The notes below the pieces were generated by a model, which was given only the letters and a program-made list of their open reading frames with translations, searched no databases and had not been told where the DNA came from. A stretch of 64,000 bases of DNA. It comes from Vicia villosa. Taxonomy: Eukaryota; Streptophyta; Magnoliopsida; Fabales; Fabaceae. The stretch is from assembly GCF_029867415.1 (NCBI RefSeq), contig NW_026706173.1, forward strand, positions 124,001 to 188,000, in the 5' to 3' direction. Below are positions 11,538 through 23,880 of this stretch, one piece after another (position 1 is the first letter of the stretch; each line of letters opens with the position of its first letter). A program made the translations under genes and the position numbers.

Positions 11538-14500
11538 AGAATATTTTCGTCCTCGAAAATTTATCTGATTCAACTACTCAAACTACTTATTCCATCCTAC
11601 TAATCAACTATCATCTCCGAAAGGCAACCCCACGTATGATACAACAATTCATAACATCAATGGCGTAAACAACACGAATGCTACTCAAGTAACACATTTT
11701 ACAACTTAACATCACAACACAAAGAGTAACCAACTTAGGAATTCTCCAGTTTAAGATCTAGAACACAACAACATAAGAACACACAACTTAAACACGACAT
11801 CAACGCAACCAACCTACCAACATCATTTTTACTCACGTATGAACAACTCCAATACACCATGCATTCGCTGCGCACTCTGATTACTTGTAAAGTATCAACT
11901 CTGCCAAGTTTACTCCAACTTTCAATCACCAAAATCGACATAACAAAGATTTTCGACTCAACTCTTCGAAAGTTCTGTTCCAACAGGTATTCTACGCTCT
12001 CGTAATTACCGAATACTTCAAACTTAGATCCTTAAGACGACACCTCGGAACATTCAACATAAACATACATATTCGTGTTCATTCATCAATGCACGAATAC
12101 AAAGGTAATAAATGCAAATCATAGAGACCAACTCACAACTCTATGCAAATGCAATGCGGTACCGACTCAATCATCTCAAGTTCACTCAGGAACTTATTGG
12201 AACCATCATTCGTTACTTAATGTAACTCCCCGTCGAGCATACGATGTTCACCCATTGCTCACACCCCACACGGGCACATAATGTTTATGGATTGCTCACA
12301 CCTCACATAGGCACATGATATTACGACGGATTCTCATTAGAATCACACAACATAAGAATGTACATCATGATGCTTCACATGCAAAATGACTCAAGACACT
12401 CTTGAAATGCATACATATTCACAATATATATTCATGCATTCATCTCATACTATCACATACAATCCACATACATTCACATCAATTACGCCAAACTGCAACG
12501 AACTCATTCACAATTAACATGCATTTACCTTTAATCTAGACAATGCATTTATTTGCCAAAAGGCCACAATTCACAATGGATTCCACAATCTAGGATTCGC
12601 TCCATAAGGCTACCCATAACACATCGTATAACAACACACACAATTCTTAAAAAATAAAACAACCATTGACAAATCAAATAATACACAAGCGCTCGACTTG
12701 ACTTCAACCAATTCAACATACATACTATACTAGTTGTCATGATACATCTATCCATCAATTATGATACCGTCTACTATCAACAATAGATTAAGGGTGATCA
12801 GTTCCTCAATTTGCCAATAGAAAGCCGGTAACCATAACAGTGGCATAAATAATCATAACCCAACGATAATAGCGTACTTCAACTTATGCCCAAAGTCCAT
12901 AAGCATAATGTTCCGCCAATTCTATAATGCCTATCAACTTCTTCTTAGTTTCCTCAATTCCAACCTCGCCAATGATACAAAAACATTCAAAATCCAATAC
13001 ACATTCTTATACACGCTCCTAGCACCACACAATTATCAATTAAACATCCTTCTAACATCGGGAATTGCTACTACATCAAGTACAATCCAATTCGGTTCGC
13101 TCCAATTGCAACTTTCATCCAAGTTAAGAATTTCAACCACGCTAACCAACCAATAGTCTTTCTTTTATTCTCATAACCTTTATCATTTCACACTTGGCCT
13201 CATTCAATTCACAACTCACCATTATCATCGCAATCTCTCTCGAATTCGTTCTCCTCTCAACATTACCATCTCATAACATCGTCACTATAATCATTCTCAT
13301 TCTACATAAATTGCATCTCTATCCATTGTTTGATACCGTTGCATCCCTACAAATACCAATGTTTCATCAATATTTTACATTCTTCTTCACCTTTTCAATT
13401 TTCAGCAAGAATCACCCAACTTCAAACACAATTATCTCTTCCAATACAGACCTCCCAAGCACAAAATTATATTCCAAAACGAAGGGAAACTCGTGTAGAT
13501 TCCAGAACATCAAGAGTCGCTCAAATCTGAGTTACGAGTAAAAAGTTATCATCCTTGCAATGGAACTGGTTCAGAATTCCCGTATGCAGAATTTTCCAAA
13601 AAGTAAGCATCAGACCCAATATTAAAACGCACTTTTCTCCCTTTTCACAAACTTCCTAATGACAAATCTTATATGCAAACTGTAGGGAATTTTGTAAGCT
13701 TTCCAAAAAGTTTGGAATCGCTTCAATCTGAATCACAAGTAAAAAGCTATGCTCCTTTTACTGAAAGCTGCTCCATAATTGCAAAAATCAGAATTTGAGA
13801 TTGATGAACACAAGTTCCATCTCTCTCGCTTGCTTCCAAGATCTACCAACATCCTTTCTTTTCATGCAACTACGAAAATCACCCGACTATAATCCAACTA
13901 TACTCAAGACATACCATCTACAAAATTAATCCATCAACTATCATTTCCATTGGAATAATTCTTCATTCTCAATCAATTCACCGTCCGTAATCTAAGCACA
14001 TCTGAAACTCGACTGATATAAATTCATGAGTCCATACTCTCGCCGGTTCACAACAACATCGCTTTGATAACGTTTACACTCTTACCATTATCATCACCTT
14101 GAACCAAATTCTACATACTAACAACACATCCGAGAGACAACCTTTCAATTATTTCTTCCATTTGTTCAACTCTGACACTAACATCCGGTGCAGTACCAAC
14201 AAACAACTCTATTTCTAAGAACAAGTGTAATCGCAACTTCACCTCTTTCCAACATTATCTTGTCACAATTAAATATGTTACAGGTGCTGCAACCATTTTT
14301 ATAACAAAGTTAATCTCATTAGCTTTCCGACGCTTAAAAGGGAACTCAAATTGGATGTCCAGAACTCCAGTTATGAATTTTCGAAGTTTCATAACGATTC
14401 ACCAATTTTCCTGCGTTTTGCTTACAGAATTTCCGCTCCAAAACTCATCCTCTTCAAATCAATCACATTCTTAACATCCCCTTATCATATCTCTTCGCTT

Positions 14501-14764
14501 CCAAACTTCTTATAACTTGAACAATACATTTCATCGCCGAAGTTCGATTTCTGAAACATCACGACAGCAACCCTCTTTGCAAACTTGCAACTGAATCTCT
14601 TTCGAGAAGCAAGGCTTCTCCCCCACTTCGCTCAAACCAACTCCTACAACAAAACAAACAAGTACCGACAGTGATTCACTCACATGTCGCGTACCAAGGG
14701 ATAATACGCCGACAGTATTCAACTGTCGCGCAACTCAACTAACTCGACACTTGGCCGGACGGAC
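11538..14764 (-). mobile_element. Non-coding interior of element C
   Basis: No conserved retroelement domain was found on either strand. Recurrent segments (around 13500-13560, 13690-13760 and 14310-14400) share phrases about 40 bases long of the type 'GTAAAAAG(T/C)TAT', suggesting an internally repetitive filler. The short ORFs of up to 115 codons have no recognisable motif. Confidence 0.55.
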
Positions 14765-14782
14765 TGACCTACTCTGATACCA
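14765..14782 (-). other. Primer binding site of element C
   Basis: The minus strand reads TGGTATCAGAGTAGGTCA, four bases downstream of the 5' LTR. It matches the common plant initiator tRNA-Met site TGGTATCAGAG. Confidence 0.75.
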
Positions 14783-14786
14783 CTAT

Positions 14787-17011
14787 TGTAACACCCTTTT
14801 AGTACCCCGCATAAATTATAATGCAATCAGAGTTTAACATGAATAAAAGGGCGTCACAATTCATTTAAAATAAAATTCTACATTCATGGTCATTCTCTAC
14901 TGAGAAACAACATTTGATTGGAATAGAATTCATGTTTATCACAGCGGAATATAAGCAAACTTTGGATAATTTTTAAAACCACATAATGTAATATTCTTAA
15001 GGTCACATGACTTAGTTTCAAAATAAATAATTATCCAAACAATCAAAATGAAATAATAGAGCATAATCAACTCTCAATCAAGCGTTCCCCGGTGTTACAA
15101 GTCTCAGAGCATGACACCGACACCTATTTATTAAAACTAAAGACATGACTTTACAAGCCATCCTCACCGATCGCTTAAGCCTCTACTTCAATCTGAAATC
15201 ATCAAAGTAAGGGTGAGACTACATCATAAATTAAATAGCATTATAAATCGTCAGATATAGAATTTATAAGCAATTATCCACCCTACTTAGCATATTCAGA
15301 TTTATCAATTCATACCAATCACAATCATTAATCAACACACAATATTATAACATTGGAACACTTCCAATCATTTTATAACGATTCATACACCTAATGCAAT
15401 GAAACTATATGCATGTGGTACCAAACATGGGATAACCCATCTCACCGATCCACCATCGTCAAGGATACGGCGACACCCACTCACTAATTCCACACAATGG
15501 GAATTAGCTACCACTGATCCACCACCGTCAAGGATCAGCCACATAATGATTATGAAATGCATGCATCAACCATACCATGCTCATCATCAACATTAATCAA
15601 CCAGATGTCATAATCATCAACCAACACAACAATCAATATCCATACACAGTTATGCTATTTCTCAACCATAACAAACACATATTTTACATCAACAATATAT
15701 GTATATCAATCACCAGTTACAACCACGACATCATAACAGATAAAACATTCATCAAAACACATGATAACCATATTTACCACTGACAACATTCATTTTCATA
15801 ACAATCAGAAGTAATCACATTATAACAACACACATCATTGCACATATTCAATTATGCAAACAACAAATCATTGCACCTCATCAACTATGCAAAACAAGAA
15901 TAAACTACATTTGGAGAAAGCGATACTTTTCAAAATAAAATCAAGATATTGTTGTTTTCTTTATTTCATATCGTAGAGCATTCAATTTAAGGAACAACGT
16001 CCAAAACGGCGTCTAAAACGGACATACGGTTTGAAAGTTAGGAGCTTTTAAAGTTATGTGAAAATTAAGAAAAATCTGTGGAACGCGGTTCCTCCCCATC
16101 TGGGAACCGGTTCTTGCTGAACAAAATCAACTCGCTTCGGGTTTTTACTATGGGAACCCGGTTCCTCCCACCTGGGAACTGGTTCCTGACGCTGCTGTAG
16201 CAGGAAACTTCAATTTTATGACTTTTCTTCATTCCTACTTTCACTATCAACACCAAATACGAACCCACACATTATGATGACCAATTTTCATCAGTTTTCA
16301 TGATTCTAACACAACAACAATGCAATATAACTATCATCCATCAATTATAACAAACCAATTGCATCATATTCATCAAATTGAGCATGTCAGTGTCAGAATC
16401 TCATAAAGCCTAACATCCTAAATAGAGGTTCAACTCTTAATCTATTCTACCATCATCAAAACTATAATACTAGTTAATAAAGAATAGTCACCCCTTACCT
16501 TAATTCACGGTTGGATTCTATTTCTCTTCGTGTTCTTTCTACGTATTCCTCCATGTTCTTCTTGCCCTAGCTCTCTCCCTTTGTCTCTTCTCAAAACTTT
16601 GATCGTACAGAATGATTCCCTATTTCCTCTTTTCTCTTTTTACCCCTAGGACCCCTAATATGGTCTTCCCATATTTCCCACACTTACTCTTCACAAATGA
16701 CCACTCTTACCCTTAATATCTCTAACACTGGTATTATTTTATTTTACTAATTAAAATAATTCTACTTATTATTCCAATTATTCTAAAATACGCCAAAATT
16801 CATCAATGCACATAAGCATCACGCAAACCATCACGACATCAGATGAATCACCAAGACATCACATAAGTCATCATAATCTCAAACATCACAGATCATCACA
16901 AACCATAATAAGGACTCAACATATCATCACTTTTTCAATACTTCACAACGACTCATAGATTCACGCTAAAATAATTAAATAAATAATTAGTCTAGAATTT
17001 GGGGTGTTACA
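14787..17011 (-). repeat. 5' LTR of element C
   Basis: 2225 bp, 62 bp longer than its partner because of indels, including an AT-rich block at about 15229-15272. It is followed at 17012-17016 by TCATC, the decayed target copy. Confidence 0.85.
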
Positions 17012-17253
17012 TCATCCTCCCTCACAAGGCTTACAGCTTAGCAGGAGTTGAATATCACAAAACAAAAACAAAGTAAAAACAAAGTTTAAATGAGTGATAG
17101 CGAAATGATTAATTCAAGACAAACATATGCAATGCACTAATGATGATTATTAAAACAAATAATGTCTATCATGAGCCGAATGTTTACACAAACAGGAATG
17201 AAAAATGCAAATGAAAGCAAAGCTAGTGACCCAATAGTCCATCCTTCTGGACA
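17012..17253. other. Unassigned non-coding retroelement sequence
   Basis: Lies between element C and the B gag fragment. It is AT-rich, without ORF or structural motif. It is either sequence 3' of the B gag or the continuation of D's leader. Confidence 0.4.
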
Positions 17254-17531
17254 TTAATCAGTCTTGTCATGATCAGGCATGGGAACAGCGATCACCCCAG
17301 GGGTCTCAAAAAGGTTGAACTTAATTTCCCCATCGATCGTATCTTTGCCAGCAATTATTTGTATCATGTCCATGGCTGTTGGAATGGTATGCGCACCTCG
17401 CATTGAGCTTATAGCCAGGAGTGGAGGTGTTAGGATCAATAGATGTTGTAATAATTGGGCCGACGACATATTGATCTTGGTGAATTGACGCTTAGGTACA
17501 TCTGTCTTTCATCGTTGTTGTAGTGCCGGTG
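17254..17531 (-). pseudogene. Gag fragment of element B, left side of the break
   Basis: Minus-strand frame with QFTKINM, followed by an 'LLQHLL' segment and ending in FETPGVIAVPMPDHDKTD and a stop. This is recognisably the Ogre-group gag region just downstream of its Cys/His motif. The frame begins directly at the edge of element A. When the two flanks of A are placed together it continues the gag frame seen at 41353-41657 without a shift. There is one in-frame stop shortly upstream of QFTKINM: TGA after CGA, which could have been a second CGA. The rest of B's protein-coding part is missing from the window or destroyed. Confidence 0.65.
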
Positions 17532-17536
17532 TAGAG
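17532..17536. other. Target-site duplication of element A, left copy
   Basis: TAGAG, identical to 41348-41352. A perfect 5-bp duplication fixes the ends of element A. Confidence 0.9.
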
Positions 17537-17789
17537 TGTGGTGTCGTTTTCTTTACCTCCCCGTTTCACTTGGGAGGACGGCACGCTAAACCCTTCACGC
17601 GAAATTTGGAAGGAGAATGCGCCCGTGGTGGGATGAATTTTATTTCAGTTCTTCCTACGATATCACACGAACTTTCTTATTTGTCCTACGAGTAGGAAAG
17701 GGGAAAAAAGATCTCAACTAAACCCTAGGAGTTTGCTAAGTGTGGGGATTTCACCTAGACTAGAAATTCTGGAGTCCGGGAGGTCGGTT

Positions 17790-17822
17790 ATACATAGGGA
17801 AGTGTTTAAACACCCTACATAT
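17790..17822 (-). other. Conserved U5 hairpin, element A (3' LTR copy)
   Basis: On the sense strand the arms ATATGTAGG and CCTATGTAT pair over 9 positions (two G/T pairs). They enclose GTGT-TTAA-ACAC and a TTC bulge and are followed by AACCGACC. An identical copy lies at 35282-35314 in the 5' LTR. Confidence 0.65.
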
Positions 17823-18559
17823 CTGTAGTACTCTACAGGAACCTTCTCTGTGTCATTGTGATTGTGTTTATTGCTAATGATTGGGAAAGTTTCTCCTTTG
17901 TATTAGGAGAAGGAATTGAATTGATTAAAGAAAGACAGACAGATAGACAGACTGACTATTTTTGGTATTTTATTAGCTCGCTGAGATTCCTTGTGAACCT
18001 CATGCCTACATATCCCTAGTGGAAGTCAGAGCTTAATGTAGTTCGGGGAACTAACTAGGGAAATTAATGTTTTTTTGTGCCTTGCTTGAAGCTCAAGGTT
18101 GAAGCTTGGAATTAAATCTCTGTTTACAGTAAAGAGACATGAAATCATCTCTACAGAGAGGTATTTGTACTATTCTACCACAAACATTTAAAGGAGTGAC
18201 AGAATAACTGGATTCATTTCATTCAAGAGGGGAGTCTACTTGGTTGATCAAGTATGACAGCCATCGTGCCTCTAAAATGAAAGAAAGATGCTCATCCAAT
18301 TTAGGGAAAGTGTACAAGTCTGGGGATGTGCCAGAGCATGTCTTTCAGAGTCCTAAATGGGAGACTTTGATTGAAATTGAAATTGAAATGTTTGTTTGTT
18401 TGAATGTGGTAGAGTAGTAAAAATATCTCTCTATAGAGATAAGCTATGTCTATCTACTGTATGAAAGATTTGACTTTAGCTGGCTTGTATGAGGCCCAAG
18501 CTTGAGGCTTTTTGATTGATTAATTAATTATTATTGACTCTGGGAGATGACTCCATTGA

Positions 18560-19060
18560 GGATTAATTACAGGGTATTTTAGTGTTCTGTACAAAGCCCA
18601 GAATTGAGGCTGACTCTACTTAGGGAGACTCTATTTGTATGCCTTGTACAAAGCCCAAGGTTGTGGCTAACTGTTGAGGATAATTGAATGAATGACTCTA
18701 TTTTATGTGCCTTGTACAAAGCCCAAGGTTGTGGCTGACTCTAGCTAGGGTAAATATTGTTTTCTGCCTTGTACAAAGCCCAAGGTTGTGGCGGACTCTT
18801 AAATAAACTGAGTATGGATGACTCTATAGGGAAAAGATCCTATGTGTTAGGAATCTTTGACACATGAAAGTATGGTTTATCTGCCTTGTACAAAGCCCAA
18901 GGTTGTGGCTACTGAGTGATAAAGAACTCACTGGGGAGACTCTATTATCTGCCTTGTACAATGCCCAAGGTTGAGGCTGACTCTTGACAGGGGAGTTTTA
19001 TTGTTTGGTGCCTTGTATGAAGCCCAAGGTTGAGGCTAACTGTTTTTGTTGGTTTTGACT
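18560..19060 (-). repeat. LTR repeat array with core GCCCAAGGTTGTGGCT
   Basis: Seven or more imperfect copies of a plus-strand core (CCTTGTACAAAGCCCAAGGTT) at irregular 55-120 bp spacing, in the transcribed U5 of element A. The same array is in the partner LTR at 36052-36552. Confidence 0.8.
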
Positions 19061-19089
19061 CTACTGAGGAGGTTTTATTTATTGAAAGA

Positions 19090-19590
19090 CTGTTTTTCTT
19101 TGGAAGCTAACCCTTTCCAGGGATTTTGACTCAGCTGGAGAAATTATTTGGTGAAAGACTGTCTTTATCATGTTTTTGGAGGCTGACCCTTTCCAGGGGT
19201 TTTGACTCTTTTGGGGAAATTATCTCCTAAGAGAAATGACATTATTTATTAATTGACTTTGGAGGCTAACCCTTTCCAGGGATTTTTATTGAAATGAAAG
19301 AATGTGTGGAAGCTAACCCTTTCCAGGGATTTTGAAATGGAGGTTGATTTTAATTGACTTTGGAGGCTAACCCTTCCCAGGGAATTTGTTGAAATGATGG
19401 ATTGATTTTAATTGACTTTGGAGGCTAACCCTTTCCAGGGAATTTGTTGAAATGATAGAATGTGTGGAAGCTAACCCTTTCCAGGGATTTTTATTGGAAT
19501 GATGGATGTGTGGAAGCTAACCCTTTCCAGGGATTTTGAAATGGAGGTTGATTTTAATTGACTTTGGAGGCTAACCCTTTCCAGGGGTTT
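19090..19590 (-). repeat. LTR repeat array with core GGCTAACCCTTTCCAGGG
   Basis: About nine to ten copies of a 45-80 bp unit, each with the core in the title, immediately next to the first array. The partner copy is at 36582-37082. It is a local expansion inside U5. Confidence 0.85.
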
Positions 19591-21164
19591 TTATTGAAAT
19601 GAATGATTTGGGTAGCACTCCATTAATTATTAAAGGATGAAAGGATTGGCAGAAAGATTATCTAGTGGAGACTTCTTGTTTAAAGCCCAAGATGAAGGCT
19701 GACTCAATGCTGAGGATGACCCAAAGCATGGATCCTAGACTCTGCTAAGGAAGATTGATGAAGATAAGGGTGACAGAGACTGTCCATGTCTCTCATTCCA
19801 AAAGGTGTACTCAATGCAAAATTGAGACAAACTTAGCTTGTTTAAAGTCTGGTTTAAATTGGAGAAAACTCACCAGGGTAGGCTAAAAGGTGACTAAAGA
19901 CCTGTCCCTATGTTTATAAGAAACCTGATGGGTCCTTGTATAAAAGCTCAAGAGGAAGCTGGAAATGCTTTTAAGAAGCCTGTGGGTCCTTGTACAAAGC
20001 CCAAGAGGAGGCTAATCGAGGGTCCTTGTTATAGCACAAGAGAAAGCTTATGTGGTTTTGAACTTATTTTGGCTCTAAGCAAATGGGTAAGAGGTTTCAC
20101 CGGGAATAATTCCTCTTTGGGTGGATGTGTCCTATTTATTTGGATTCTAAGGTTTTTGCCAAGATGTTTCACCGGGAATAATTCATCTTGGGGGTTTGAA
20201 CTACAGATCTCTAATTAGGAAAGAGCCTTCACCGGGAAGACATTCTCAATCCTAGGTCATATTCCTATAATATATATATAGTTTAACTGTCCTAAGGTTT
20301 ATACTCAAACGTAGTTCTAAACTAATATATATGCACAGTTTATATTTGACAGTAATTTAAATAAAGACTGTAAATTGAAAGCTTGTAAAGCCTAACCTGG
20401 ATGGAGTGGAGGCCATTGAAGAAGTATGTACAGAGCCTCAACAATATTTTTGTTGTTTTGTTGATAACAGTTGAATATATATGATAAACAGTTAATGGTT
20501 TTTGAAAACAGAAGAAGTGAAGATGGACAAAGGTCACATAGGTATCTGAAGAGTTTCACCGGGAATAATGCCCTTCAAATACCAGAAGAATGTTTTGAAA
20601 CAGAAAGAAGATTTTGAAAATACAGTTTTGAAAACAAGCTAAGAAGAGAAGGTTTTTGGGACTTACACTCTATTAGAGGCCCAGTACTTTACAGTACTGG
20701 TGTAAAAGCAATTTGGAAAAAAAATGATTTGGAATGATGCAAGGTTTTGTTGTTTGAAAACCCTAATCATCCGTTTAATCAGAGATTGAAAACAATTTTG
20801 AATATTGACAAAAAGTCAACTTAATTAAGGCAAAGATGAAATCTATACCCAATTAAGACCTAAATAATTAGGGTTTTATCATAAAATTCTTCACAAAGTA
20901 ATTAGGTTTAAACAAAATGAATATATATATTTTAAAGTATTTAAGAAAACATTTAAAACATACTACTTTAAGCCTAATTAAAATACATGAAATAAATAAT
21001 ATTTTTTATGATTTTTTGATTATTCACAAAGTAGGTATATTAAATAGCAAGTGTGTGAAAAATGAAGTGAAAATAAATTAATTTGGTAGGTTAAATAATT
21101 ATGTGAAGTTTGTGAAGAAAATAAGTGTGAAAAGTGGTAAAAAAAATAGGAATGTCTCCACCAA

Positions 21165-21218
21165 GGCTTGAACTCACGCCTTTATAGTCACCACACTAAA
21201 ACAAAGCCAACTGAGCTA
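21165..21218 (-). ncRNA. tRNA-like module 2 in LTR A (A-box/B-box)
   Basis: The sense strand has TAGCTCAGTTGG (21207-21218), a perfect match to the A-box consensus TRGCNNARYNGG. Then, 45 nt from start to start, it has GTTCAAGCC (21165-21173), which fits the short B-box GWTCRANNC. The spacing is that of a true tRNA gene. No full cloverleaf was established, so this is a tRNA-derived or tRNA-mimicking relic, not a called tRNA gene. It lies about 1.1 kb downstream of the TATA box, inside the LTR transcript. Also at 38657-38710. Confidence 0.5.
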
Positions 21219-21292
21219 CACGCTCAGTGTGACTAAAGAGGGATCCCAGTTGTTTATATGTGAAACACGCGCGTTAAAATGGAAAATAAAAA

Positions 21293-21368
21293 CAAAAGGT
21301 CTGAGGGGGGATCGAACCCCAGACCTTATGGCAAGAGAGAGTGGAAGCGCATGTGACCAAGTGAGCTA
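21293..21368 (-). ncRNA. tRNA-like module 1 in LTR A (A-box/B-box and T-arm)
   Basis: The sense strand has TAGCTCACTTGG (21357-21368, one mismatch to the A-box) and GGTTCGATCCC (21308-21318, exact B-box), with starts 50 nt apart. The B-box sits in a strong hairpin (GGTCTG...CAGACC enclosing GGGG...CCCC) followed by TTTT. It is about 130 bases upstream in the transcript from module 2. The two modules are in tandem and in the same orientation. Also at 38785-38860 in the 5' LTR. Confidence 0.5.
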
Positions 21369-22318
21369 AACGATGTATTCGTTTAAAACTCGCTTTCAGT
21401 TAAATATATTTTAAACTTTCCACTGAGAATTCAAAAATGGCGCGCTTCACCATCTTCGTCTTCAACCTCAAGCTCCATCAATTTGAAATTCTGAACTTCC
21501 TCAATTCTCAACCATTTGCAATGATATAAAAACCAAACTTGCTCTAAATTCACTCACGATTCTAAATATGTAACTAACATGTATTGATATTAACTACATC
21601 TAACTAATTTACCAGAAATTGTGAAGAACCCTAAAATTTCAAAATCAAATTAAATGACTATACTGAAAGATAAATGAATGATGATAGAGGGTTTTCAATC
21701 CTCTGATGATGCTGAACAAGATAGAATCGAGCTTTACCACTAAGAGTACTTAAATTAAAGAGGTGGAGTTCAGAAACTTACCTCTGAAAATGGAGGTCGT
21801 GAGGATGATGGAGAGCACCTGGGCTTGAATGAATGATCTCAATAGCTTCCCTGAGACTCAATGATGCTAACTGAATGCTTATTACAGCCTGAATCCTTTT
21901 GAATTGTTCTATGGACCTCCCTCGATTTCAGCTTCAAGTGAACATGGAGGGTGTTGATTCTTGAGTTACAGATGAGCTGCAGCCATCTGGTTAGCTTCAC
22001 TATGACCTGAGGAGTGTGCCTGGATGATTGGCTTGGTTCAGAACCTCCTGAATTACTCCATGGACCTCCAACTGCAAATGCTCCAAAGTGAGAGCAACAA
22101 TGGTGTTCCTCCACTTACAGAAGTGATCCAGGTGCTTGGATCACCTCAAATGACCTCCCTTGAGATGTTAGAATGTTCACTTCCCAAAGATGAGCTCTGG
22201 TTTGAAGAAATCGATTCTTCTTGCCAAAGAACTTTGAAAAACAATGAACATGAGAAGAGAAAGAGAAAGCAAGGAATATGGTTGCTTTGGTGTGTTTTTT
22301 GAATGAGAATGAGGCCTC

Positions 22319-22326
22319 TATTTATA
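22319..22326 (-). promoter_or_regulatory. TATA box of element A, 3' LTR
   Basis: The sense strand reads CCTATAAATAGAGGC, a consensus plant TATA box. It gives a U3 of about 1.5 kb and a very long R-U5 of about 4.8 kb. Confidence 0.75.
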
Positions 22327-23855
22327 GGCAAATATCTCAGTACTGATTGGGAGAGTGAGCTTGCTTAGTGAAGCAAGTTTGGTTTCTTAGCCATGAAGAA
22401 ATTTCAAAGAATATCCAAGTGTGATCATTGCATTTTCGAGCCACCTCCCCTATCCATTGATTCTATCTGATCTTAGGGGACAATTCAGATGCAAAGTGAG
22501 CTCTAATTGGTTGGTGAGAAGATTCCTTGGGTGATTCATCAATTTGCCATAAATTCTCAAAATTAATCATTACATAATCACATGTTCTTGTTTTAGGAAT
22601 CTTCTTCAATTATTATGGCATGGTGAAAATGAATGCATGGTATTGTTTCAGACATGTTATGGGTCGTGTAGCATCCATTAGTGAAGCAAAATGCACAAAA
22701 TTGCAAAGTTCCAATTTGCACATGACCTATAATTTTACTTCATGAGGCCAACTTTGGACAAGCATAACTCCTAGCTCAAATTGAATTTGGAGAAGGTTGA
22801 ACACAATTTGGAAAGCCCTAAACATCTACTTCAAATCATTAGTTTATGTTGTCTTCAGAATCATTTGGGAAATTTGTGAAAAATGAGCCCAAAGTTGGAT
22901 GAAAACTAGGTTAAAACACTTAGAAAAATTTCTAAGTGTTTATGACCTAAACTTCAAAATTTCCAAAACTTCATAAATGGTTGATCTTTTGAAAAAAGTT
23001 CCTTTGTAAGATGTTGTTTTATTTTGCAAGATCTACAACTTTCATGTTGGAAGTTTTTTGAGTTGTGTAGGTGAAATTTTGAGTTCTCACTATGCCTTCA
23101 AAAACCCTAATTCCCGACTTTTTGCTCCTTGATGAATTTCTTTGAATTTCTTTGGTCAAATGACTTTAATATCCATATATTGATGATATTGATCTTTGAA
23201 AGTCATTTTTTGACCAAAAACCTTAAAAGTCAATGATGATCCTTCACAGTTGACTTTTCCCTAACAAAGTGAATTTTTGGGCTTTTGTGTAGAAACAAGA
23301 TCTTCTCCTCAAATGAATGATGTAAATGGATTATATTGAGGTAGTAGAGATTTTTGAATCATGTCTTGAGTTTTGGATTCATGCCCTGATTAAAAGTCAA
23401 CTATCTTGGTGAATTAGGTCAAAAACCCTAATTGTCGACCAGAGGACAATGATGACTGTAGACTTTGAACTGAGATGTAATGTCCAGTGGATCTTGTCAT
23501 ATGAGTTATTTGAAGATGATTGATGTCTTTGAATGGTTCCCTGGGGCTTTTTAGGGTTTCCCAAAAGTGATCCCTGATTTTAGTCCTTGATAGGCTCCAA
23601 ACCCTAGTCTGTTGATCTGAGTAATCCTGTGCTTAGATGACTGGGTGTCTTAATCAATCATAGGTGTAATAATGAGGCTTTTGAGTCTTATGATTGTATT
23701 AGAGACTAATCCCTCTATTGATTGATCCTTTGCCTGAGTTTTCTTGTCTTTGAATACCCTCGATTGAATGTCAGGCTGCTTTGGGTACTTGCTTTGACTT
23801 GATGAAAATCCTGAAGATATGTCATCTCAGGGGGGTCAAAAATTAGGGTATGACA

Positions 23856-23880
23856 GATGCCCCTATTTAAGTTTCTTTTA
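23856..23880 (-). other. Polypurine tract of element A
   Basis: The sense strand ends CTTAAATAGGGGCATC directly before the LTR start TGTCATACCC. The same core AATAGGGGCA precedes LTR D. Confidence 0.8.

Larger units (their letters stand above)
9361..17011 (-). mobile_element. Non-autonomous LTR retrotransposon without gag/pol (element C, LARD-like)
   Basis: Two similar direct repeats, 9361-11523 and 14787-17011, both start TGTAACACCC and end GGTGTTACA. They bound 3.26 kb that has no gag, protease, reverse transcriptase or integrase motif in any frame. The minus strand carries a TGGTATCAGAG initiator-Met primer site next to the right LTR and a polypurine tract next to the left LTR, so transcription is leftward. 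The internal region is AT-rich with only short ORFs. The LTRs differ by many substitutions and by indels, so the insertion is older than A or the SIRE element. The size and empty interior fit a large retrotransposon derivative mobilised by a relative. The Ty3/gypsy affiliation is an inference from the termini. Confidence 0.75.
17537..23855 (-). repeat. 3' LTR of element A
   Basis: 6319 bp, TGTCATACCC at its transcriptional start (23855) and CGACACCACA at its end (17537). TATA box at 22319-22326. U5 contains two repeat arrays (18560-19060 and 19090-19590), two tRNA-like modules and the conserved hairpin. ORFs of up to 102 codons inside (for example 19910-20218 and 22024-22302) occur in both LTRs and have no coding features. 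Confidence 0.93.

Noticed and set aside
18560..19590. Regularly repeated cores resembling a CRISPR array
   Set aside because: Unit spacing is irregular, intervening sequence is also similar, and the context is a plant LTR; no cas genes.
19910..20218. 102-codon plus-strand ORF, identical at 37402-37710
   Set aside because: Duplicated only because it lies in both LTRs; antisense to the transcript and built on repeat units.
21165..21368. Calling functional tRNA genes in LTR A
   Set aside because: Boxes and spacing fit but a full cloverleaf with acceptor stem and anticodon arm could not be assembled; kept only as tRNA-like.
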